Shown one piece after another: positions 52,152 through 57,792 of a stretch of 57,792 bases of DNA. The stretch comes from Acidobacteriaceae bacterium (GTDB lineage Bacteria; Acidobacteriota; Terriglobia; Terriglobales; Acidobacteriaceae): assembly GCA_003138515.1 (NCBI GenBank), contig PLGG01000043.1:1519-59310 (forward strand), written 5' to 3'. Under the pieces are notes generated by a model that made no database searches, had not been told where the DNA came from, and worked only from the letters and a program-made list of their open reading frames with translations. The translations under genes and the position numbers were made by a program. Position 1 is the first letter of the stretch, and the number at the start of each line of letters is the position of its first letter.

Positions 52152-53792
52152 TTAACTACGAGATAGCAGTATCTGGCTCGAGGGGGAGCGGCTTTCGCCA
52201 ATGCTCGTCACGGTGATGGCCGGACGATCCTGCAGTGGGCAGGCGTATTCGCAAGCGCCGCAGCCCACGCAGCGGTTGGGATCGACGCGCGGCTGCTTCA
52301 GCGTCTTCGTATTGCCCCCCGAATCCACCACCTGCGCCTCCTCAACATAGATCGCTTTCGGCGACACAGGGCACCACTCCTCGCACACGATGCACTCGGT
52401 GGCCATCGCCCACGGCAGGCAGCGCCCGCGGTCGTAGAACGCCGTGCCCAGCCGCACCGGTTGATTGTGCGCGGCGTCCACGCCCACCACCCATCCCTTT
52501 TCCTTCGGCGTAATCTGCCAGATCGCGCCCGTCGGGCACACCTCCGAGCACAATACGCAACTCGGCTCGCAGTACCCAATGCGCGGCACCAGCGTGGGCG
52601 ACCACAATCCTTCCAGTCCCGCCTCTTCAATCGTGGGATGCAGCGCATTGTTGGGGCACACCTTCATGCACTCGCCGCACCGGATGCAGCGCGCCAGAAA
52701 CTCCGTCTCATCCAGCGCGCCCGGCGGCCGCAGCAACCGCTCATTGCGGCTCTTGCCCAGCCCGGTGTTCGCGCGCATCAGCGGCACAACCACCGCGCCC
52801 GCCGCCAGGCCCGTGATCGTTCTGCGCCGGCCCAGGTCGGGCGAAGCAACTTCCTTCTCCTTGCGGAAGAACCGGAACGTCAGCGCGTGCTCCGGGCAAC
52901 TGCCCACGCAGTTCATGCACATCAGGCACTCGGCCTTGCGCCACGCCGCGCCGCCAATGGGATCGTCGCCGCCCTGACAGTTGATCAGGCAGCGGTTGCA
53001 GTTGTTGCATTTCTCTCGATCCTTGTGCAACCCCAGCACTGACCAGCGCGACACGGCGCCCAACAGCGCGCCCAGTGGGCAAATTGAGCGGCACCACAGT
53101 CGCGTGACGTGCAGGCTCGCGAACAGAATCGCAATGAACAGAATCCCCAGCACCAGCCCCTGCGCAAAATGAGCCTGGCGAAAATCGAGCAGGAACAATC
53201 CGAGGAAGTTGTGAATCCCTTCGCCCGCGCCCCTGATCGCACCCACCCGGCTTTGCTCAAGCGATGCCAGCACGGCGCGCGCCGCGAAGTTGAACGCCGG
53301 CAGAATCGCCAGACCGATCGACCGCACCAGCAGGCTGAAGGGATCGAGCCATCCGATCGCCATCGACCCAAACGCCGCGGCAACCAGCCCCGCGATCAGC
53401 ACTACATATTTGATCGTCTGCCACCGTTTGTATCGATTCGATTCGATCCGCTGTCTGCCGTGCTTCGACTCCGACGGCATGTTGCCCACAAAGTGCTGTA
53501 GCGTGCCCATCGGACAAATCCAACCGCAGAAGAACCGCCCCAGAAAGAGCGTCGGCAGCAGGATGATCAGGCTCCAGACCAGCCCTCTGTAGAGCGCGTG
53601 GCTCGCCAGAGCATTTCCCACTGCAACCAACGGATCCCACTCGAAGAACAATCGCACCGGCGCGACCAGGTGGATGTCGCTGGTGGCGCCGGGTACGCCG
53701 CGCAGCGACGTGAATATCAGCAACACAAGGAACAGAAGCAGAAAAATGATCTGCGAAGTCCTGCGCCACTTCGGCAATCTGGAACCGGTCAC
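52152..53792 (-). CDS. Fused NapH-like/NapG-like polyferredoxin membrane protein
   Basis: The 546-residue protein starts at GTG 53792 with GGAGG upstream; a GTG at 53804 is open too. The N-terminal half is a NapH/NosR-C-like membrane domain with about five helices and two CxxxCP motifs (FFCGWICPMGTLQ, WCRSICPLGALLG), followed by two ferredoxin clusters (CNNCNRCLINC, CLMCMNCVGSCP). Then comes GRRRTITGLAAGAVVVPLM, an internal twin-arginine-like stretch with a hydrophobic core, and a NapG-like ferredoxin domain with CIRCGECMKVCP, CEPSCVLCSEVCP, CIVCEEWCP and CVGCGACEYACP. NapH and NapG are normally separate; NapG is Tat-exported. I infer electron transfer from a cytoplasmic donor or quinol across the membrane to the exported Fe-S proteins of this cluster. 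Confidence 0.85.
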   Translation of the reverse strand: MTGSRLPKWRRTSQIIFLLLFLVLLIFTSLRGVPGATSDIHLVAPVRLFFEWDPLVAVGNALASHALYRGLVWSLIILLPTLFLGRFFCGWICPMGTLQHFVGNMPSESKHGRQRIESNRYKRWQTIKYVVLIAGLVAAAFGSMAIGWLDPFSLLVRSIGLAILPAFNFAARAVLASLEQSRVGAIRGAGEGIHNFLGLFLLDFRQAHFAQGLVLGILFIAILFASLHVTRLWCRSICPLGALLGAVSRWSVLGLHKDREKCNNCNRCLINCQGGDDPIGGAAWRKAECLMCMNCVGSCPEHALTFRFFRKEKEVASPDLGRRRTITGLAAGAVVVPLMRANTGLGKSRNERLLRPPGALDETEFLARCIRCGECMKVCPNNALHPTIEEAGLEGLWSPTLVPRIGYCEPSCVLCSEVCPTGAIWQITPKEKGWVVGVDAAHNQPVRLGTAFYDRGRCLPWAMATECIVCEEWCPVSPKAIYVEEAQVVDSGGNTKTLKQPRVDPNRCVGCGACEYACPLQDRPAITVTSIGESRSPSSQILLSRS

Positions 53793-54329
53793 GCACGCCT
53801 CCACGCGCCGCGCGCGGGCGCATGCCGTACATTCACTGATGATCTCGGCTCAAGGCAGGGTCGAACAGTGACCGGGGTCACGTTTTGCGAACCATGGACC
53901 TCGAAGTCGCGCCTGCCGTAGGAATCGACGCCCCACCGTTCTCAATGTTTCAGGATGACTTGAACATTCGTGAAAGCCAATTCCGCCACGTAGACGGAGC
54001 CGTCGTCTGCCAACGTTCATTCCTCACGAACTGGGCTCTGAGCAAGCCGAGGGAAAGCTCGAATGTCGCCCGAGCCTCAGTGGCCGCGAAGACACCGAGG
54101 ATCATGAACTCCATAGATTATTCAGGAGGCTTCACTTCCAATGCGATGCTCAATCGCGCCAACAGTGCGGCAGAAAAGAACTGCGGCACGCTCGCGGCCA
54201 CGCTCGCTTTTTGAGAAGCATGCGTAATTTGACCCAAATGGCGGCTTCGAGTGGTTGACCGCCCAACCGGAGAAGATGCCACGAGACGAAATAATCTCTC
54301 ACTTGGCGGCAATCTGGCCGGAACCCGCG
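53793..54329. other. Intergenic region upstream of the polyferredoxin operon
   Basis: About 540 bases without a gene I can support. Short plus-strand frames exist but look random. The promoter of the minus-strand cluster should be here. Confidence 0.4.
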
Positions 54330-55365
54330 TTACCACTCCCCGCAACTCGGAGAGGCCTTCCCAGCGGCGCGTGGGACCTGGGTGCCTGAATCGTGCGGAC
54401 TCCACTCGGAGCCGGCGGGAAACGTCAATGGAGCCATGGTCTCCGGCGTCAGAATCTGCGGATGCGCGAAAGTGAGGCGATAGCGGCCCCATGCGAGATA
54501 ATCGACGAACACCCCCGCGGCGATGTAGGGGTTGATGAAGGCAAGGGGAATGACATAGCCCGTTGTGATCAGCGACTCGGCAATGCTTTTGTTCGCTCTG
54601 CTTCGGCGGCGATAGCCGGGAACCTGCGGAATCTCGAACGCCGCCAGTTGCGTCTCTGGGTGCTTGCGCGCGTAGCGCAGCAGTTTGTACGTAACCTGCC
54701 CTGGGGGTGGTAATCCCTGCGTCGGGAAGGATGCTGCGCCGGAACGTGCGTGGAAAATAGAAGTTCAAAATGCCGCTGTTAAAATCTGCGCAATTACTGT
54801 AAAGCAGGTTGAAGCGGGAGCGGTTTGCCCCAGCGTTCATTCGGGCGATCAGTGCGTCGTCCTGCCCTTCGGCGGTTGCAAACCGGAAAGCGTAGATGCG
54901 CCGCTCATACGCCACGCCCACAAATTGACTCCACCCTCTTTGTACGTCGCCACGCCGGGGCACGTCTTTGCCCAGGCTTAAGAGATGAGCGTCGTGGTAC
55001 TGGTCGTGCAAGCTGGTTACAGTTTCGTGATCCGCGCGCGTAGGAACCTCAGAGGCGCTCTCGACGGCATAGAGGTAAGGAAGCAGGGGCATCGCCACCC
55101 AGTCGTAGTCTGCGATTCCCTGGTAGCGGGCGATCACCGCGCCAAGTTCGCCCGGCGTGCAGCGGCGTAACTTTACGGGGGTCTCGACGCAAATGCGCTC
55201 AAAGTAGACAGCATCGTGACCAGTGGGGTTCAAGAAGCCAAAGAAGCCGTAGGGCTCTTCCATCAGCAGCGCGGCCTGCGCACGGCTGCGCGAGCAAACC
55301 AGGGACAAGAGCGCTAGGGCTATGAGAGAGAAGGCAATTGCGCGGTGGGCGCGCATCGTAGGCAT
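54330..55365 (-). pseudogene. Frameshifted exported protein, DUF4105/Lnb-like
   Basis: Start ATG 55365 (GGGGGATCC upstream), signal AIAFSLIALALLSLVCSRSRAQA. The first frame reads sensibly to DAGITTPR near 54705 and then becomes Arg/Ser-rich. Removing one base near 54700, in a CCCAGGGCAGG context, restores QVTYKLLRYARKHPETQLAAFEIPQVPGY, then FINPYIAAGVFVDYLAWGRYRL, to a stop at 54330. YSNCADFNSG and the overall layout resemble DUF4105-type envelope proteins. Either a decayed gene, a phase-variable one or a sequencing error. The restored length is about 344 residues. Confidence 0.75.
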
Positions 55366-55720
55366 GGATCCCCCTTGGTCCGGTTGCTCCTCTACCATTT
55401 TCAGTATGCCGTAGAACCAATGAAGAAACGAAACGCAACCCCGGAATGGGATCGGCGTCCGAGGGAGTGCCACCCGGCGGCTGGTACGAAATTCCCCTCA
55501 GCATCCCGCCGTTGCGGCATGCGTTTGCACGTTGCTCCTGAATCACCGGCTAACCGGAAATTACTCAAAATTCCGGATCGCATTGCATACAAATCCCAAG
55601 TCTGCTTATTGGACCTAAACTGGACCCATCTGCAGGGTCGCTCCGAGACGTGCCGTCCTCTAAGTGCAACATATCACATTGGTTGCACACCGCCGACAGG
55701 GGGAGGGACTGGCATCGATT
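55366..55720. other. Short intergenic region before the right att-like repeat
   Basis: No gene is seen. It contains TTGGACCTAAACTGGACCC at about 55609-55627, similar to the end of the 115-bp repeat, suggesting another decayed copy. The 55721 repeat follows. Confidence 0.4.
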
Positions 55721-55835
55721 TGGTCCCGAACTAACAACCGATTTGCTAAGTTGTTGATTCGTTTAGGCTGGTAGTGCGTCTAAGTTGCTCTTAATGCCTG
55801 GTTTTTGGCAGTGAATGTACCCAAGTTGGACCCAA
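55721..55835 (+). repeat. 115-bp att-like direct repeat, right copy
   Basis: Begins TGGTCCCGAA and ends AAGTTGGACCCAA. It matches 41776-41890 at about 82 percent without gaps. Unlike the left copy there is no tRNA T-arm or acceptor on its left side, only the anticodon-loop bases. Its right end runs directly into the truncated 3' end of the kdpA remnant. Confidence 0.75.
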
Positions 55836-56466
55836 TTCGCCAATCTGGATCGGAAGAGTACGTACACGGGTAGCTCAGAGCCGTCACAATCATCAGGAAT
55901 GCCGTTAGCAGCGCGCCAAACGTGAAGGTATCGGTTCGCAGAGTTCCTCTGGATTGCGACCGCTCGATTTGCTGGGCGAGCAGGCGGGCAAACATAAGGG
56001 CTGGGATGGCTAAGCCAAATCGTCCTGCCATCATGGCAATCGCTGTGGTGATGTTATAGAAGGGAGCATTGGCGTGGAGCGAGGCAAAGGCGTGGCCATT
56101 GTTTGCAAAAGAGGAAGCGAAGCCGAAGAGGATCTCCGTGAGTCCATGCGGCCCGGTATTCGTCGTAAGCCCATCGAGTCCGGCTCTTGTGGAGATGGCA
56201 ATTGCAGTCAGGATGAGGATCGTGACCGGGCCGGTTAATGTATATAACACGATCATCTTGTTTCCACTGGGCCCGATGTGCTTGCCAAGATATTCGAGCG
56301 TGCGCCCGATCATAAGTCCGGCCACAAAGACGGCAATCGCAGCCGTCATAATCATGCTGAAGATCCCGGTGCCAAGTTCGCCGAAGATCACCTCTCCCAA
56401 GAGAAGATTAAGTAATAGGACCAGCCCGCCGAGCGAATTAAAGCTGCCATCCATGGCATTAGTCGA
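55836..56466 (-). pseudogene. kdpA: Internal fragment of kdpA (K+-transporting ATPase potassium-binding subunit)
   Basis: The frame (open 55780-56454) encodes NSLGGLVLLLNLLLGEVIFGELGTGIFSMI, AVFVAGLMIGRTLEYLGKHI, GPHGLTEILFGFASSFANNGHAFASL and RFGLAIPALMFARLLA, all characteristic of the last third of KdpA. About 360 N-terminal residues are missing: reading upstream gives only ATSTNA before a TAG. The C-terminus after TALSYPC is replaced by codons from the 115-bp repeat. Full KdpA is about 560-600 residues. The repeat insertion therefore interrupted or followed decay of a kdp operon. Confidence 0.85.
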
Positions 56467-56616
56467 GGTGGCTGGCTAATTCATGGAGGGCTTGCCATGA
56501 AGGGGTGCATGGATGGGAGAAGCTGGTTGGCGTGTCGACCGAGATGGCTTGGGGATCACATTCATCGCCTATCCATTCGCTCATTTCCTCCCGCTGTTCG
56601 TGTTTGGCATGGGGTC

Positions 56617-56862
56617 TTAAAGCTTTTGTCGAAAGTATTCAAGCACAACCCACCCGATCAGCGCGGAGATAATGGCGATCGAGAAATTCATACCCGTGAT
56701 GATATCGCTCAAGGCGAACGTTATACTCTTTCCTATTCCATTAGTCGCAGTGAATTCCCCCATCAAGAGATTTGAATAATAGAGAAAGATGATAAACGCA
56801 ATTTCAATCACAGCCCGAAATAACCGGGTAAGGCGCCGACGGTTTGTTGGGTCCTGACGCAT
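56617..56862 (-). CDS. 81-aa membrane protein upstream of the kdpA remnant
   Basis: Two predicted helices, AVIEIAFIIFLYYSNLLMGEF and MNFSIAIISALIGWVVLEYFRQK, connected by SITFALSDIITG. I do not recognise a named family. It is ahead of kdpA in the same direction, the place where KdpF or small accessory genes sit, but it is not KdpF-like in length. No strong ribosome site is present, so it may be part of the same decay. Confidence 0.5.
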   Translation of the reverse strand: MRQDPTNRRRLTRLFRAVIEIAFIIFLYYSNLLMGEFTATNGIGKSITFALSDIITGMNFSIAIISALIGWVVLEYFRQKL

Positions 56863-57417
56863 AGATCATTGATACCAATGGTTGCTTTGTGGAGCAGCGT
56901 GGCTGTGTGGGCAGATCGGGGCGATGACCAACGCGACGCTGGAGACGTAATCGCGGGACGGGACGATTTGAAAAAGCCGTGGAATACACGGGATCTCCTA
57001 AATCTGAGCGAAAAGTATTTTTGTGTCGCCGGGGACAATATACCATGCGGCGGTTCAGAGTGGCCTGGCTAACGCGGCGTCTACGACGCGGGACCTGCCG
57101 CGAAGGCAGGTCCGAGTGCGAAGTGCTGCTGTTTAGGTTGATTTAGAATCGAACCAAAATCGCCAGGATTGTAGATGTCTGATTCGTGCGCAGGTCGGGC
57201 CACCACAAAGCTCCCAATCCGCCTGCTCCATTGCTCAGACCCTGTCCGATGCAGCTCGATATCGTCTGAGCTTGCCCAGTCGTATATCTCACTCCGTCTA
57301 TCACCCCAAATTCCCGCCGCGTAAACTTTCGCCATTTTTGAGGCGACTCGTTCGTGTTGCCTAGCGCTTGGGACCGAAGAAGGCTACGAACCCTGCGGAG
57401 CCAGCGCCTTGATTTGG
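56863..57417. other. Intergenic region with a perfect hairpin
   Basis: No gene is recognised in these 555 bases. The notable element is the 9-bp inverted repeat at 57091-57113. It is the region downstream of the porin-like gene. Confidence 0.45.
57091..57113. repeat. Perfect 9-bp inverted repeat with 5-base loop
   Basis: GGACCTGCC (57091-57099), loop GCGAA, GGCAGGTCC (57105-57113). It lies about 300 bases downstream of the porin-like gene stop on the minus strand. There is no T-tract; it could be a degenerate terminator. Confidence 0.5.
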
Positions 57418-57792
57418 CTATTTTGCGATGTTGTCGCCGAAGATAAAGCCGAATTCAAGTGCGCACCGGAATTGGCTGGCATCCGCTCCCGTCTTGCCAA
57501 AGACGTCTCCCGGCGTGTAGCTCGAGGCGTGCACAATCGCGAGATCGCTGCGAACATACATGCCTCCTTTTTGGTAAGTCGGGGTCGCGGTGAAAGTGAT
57601 GCCGCTGCTGCCCGCTCCAAAACCCAGCATGTTGACCGATTTATCCGTCGGAGTTCCCGAACTGGTCAAGCCTTCAAAGCGCACCGGAAGCGAGAAGCCA
57701 CTCTTGAATGCGTAGCTCACATTCACCGCACCGCCGGTTGCCGATGTCCCGTTGCCGACACCAACCTTTGCGTTGGTCGGCAGCTTGCTGTA
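57418..57792 (-). CDS. C-terminus of an outer-membrane beta-barrel (porin-like, OmpL/bbp2 type), runs off the window
   Basis: The frame is open to the last base and gives about 124 residues. The alternating strands VNVSYAFKSGFSLPVRFEGLTSSG, GITFTATPTYQKGGMYVRSDLAIVHAS and SQFRCALEFGFIFGDN end near an aromatic F, typical of a C-terminal barrel. Family members I know as OmpL-like putative beta-barrel porin-2 are about 400-450 residues, so most of the gene is outside the window. Substrate unknown. Confidence 0.75.
   Translation of the reverse strand, partial: YSKLPTNAKVGVGNGTSATGGAVNVSYAFKSGFSLPVRFEGLTSSGTPTDKSVNMLGFGAGSSGITFTATPTYQKGGMYVRSDLAIVHASSYTPGDVFGKTGADASQFRCALEFGFIFGDNIAK

Noticed and set aside
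51252..52155. Two plus-strand frames of more than 250 codons opposite DUF362 copy 3 and the lipoprotein gene
   Set aside because: Pro/Arg/Ser-rich antisense translations with no recognisable motif.

Overview
The window looks like chromosomal DNA of an acidobacterium (Acidobacteriota, probably Terriglobia). I infer this from an Oar-like TonB-dependent receptor with a divergent TPR regulator, a TPR/CRTAC1 (FG-GAP + ASPIC/UnbV) pair, many Tat-type signal peptides, an MCE operon with an OmpA-like tail on MlaD, and moderately high GC. No database search was possible, so the assignment rests on family recognition only.

Left part (1-9.1 kb): the 3' end of a heavy-metal RND efflux pump with its TolC-like partner, a KDPG aldolase, a small exported protein, a KdpD/KdpE-like two-component pair, an exported polysaccharide deacetylase and a transglutaminase-like protein. 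9.1-26.9 kb is an envelope, stress and central-carbon segment: two Crp/Fnr paralogues, a universal stress protein, an MCE/Mla lipid-transport operon (small exported protein, MlaE, MlaF, MlaD fused to an OmpA-like domain), overlapping gnd-zwf, an OmpA protein with a coiled-coil stalk, a VTT-domain membrane protein, an Nramp-like transporter with altered metal-site motifs, CsbD, SYLF, NTF2-like and several very small membrane proteins. 27-39 kb is a nutrient-uptake segment: a decayed receptor tail, a TPR signalling protein, a complete Oar-like receptor, a GH43-like enzyme, a TPR protein, a CRTAC1 protein and an SRPBCC protein.

39.2-41.9 kb is a mobile-element scar: REP-like repeats, a RAYT (REP-associated Y1 transposase) gene broken by one in-frame TAG, and two 3' halves of tRNA-Pro genes. 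The second half-tRNA starts a 115-bp sequence that recurs, ungapped and in the same orientation, at 55.72 kb, where it abuts a kdpA gene remnant. The two copies bracket about 14 kb.

Inside that bracket is the most interesting part of the window. On the minus strand, in transcription order, lie a fused NapH/NapG-like polyferredoxin, a DUF6599-like lipoprotein, two DUF362 proteins, a decayed ankyrin-type fragment, a third DUF362 protein, the AmmeMemoRadiSam radical SAM enzyme (AmrS) and a Memo-AMMECR1 fusion (AmrB-AmrA). A fused membrane spermidine-synthase-like protein is convergent with them. AmrS and all three DUF362 proteins carry twin-arginine signals, the Memo-AMMECR1 fusion has a Sec-like signal, the DUF6599-like protein a lipobox, and the polyferredoxin an internal RR-plus-hydrophobic stretch before its second ferredoxin half. 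My reading is an exported redox system fed with electrons across the membrane. Its chemistry is unknown, and a radical SAM enzyme outside the cytoplasm would be very unusual.

The right edge (55.8-57.8 kb) holds the kdpA remnant, a small membrane protein and the C-terminus of a porin-like outer-membrane protein that runs off the window.
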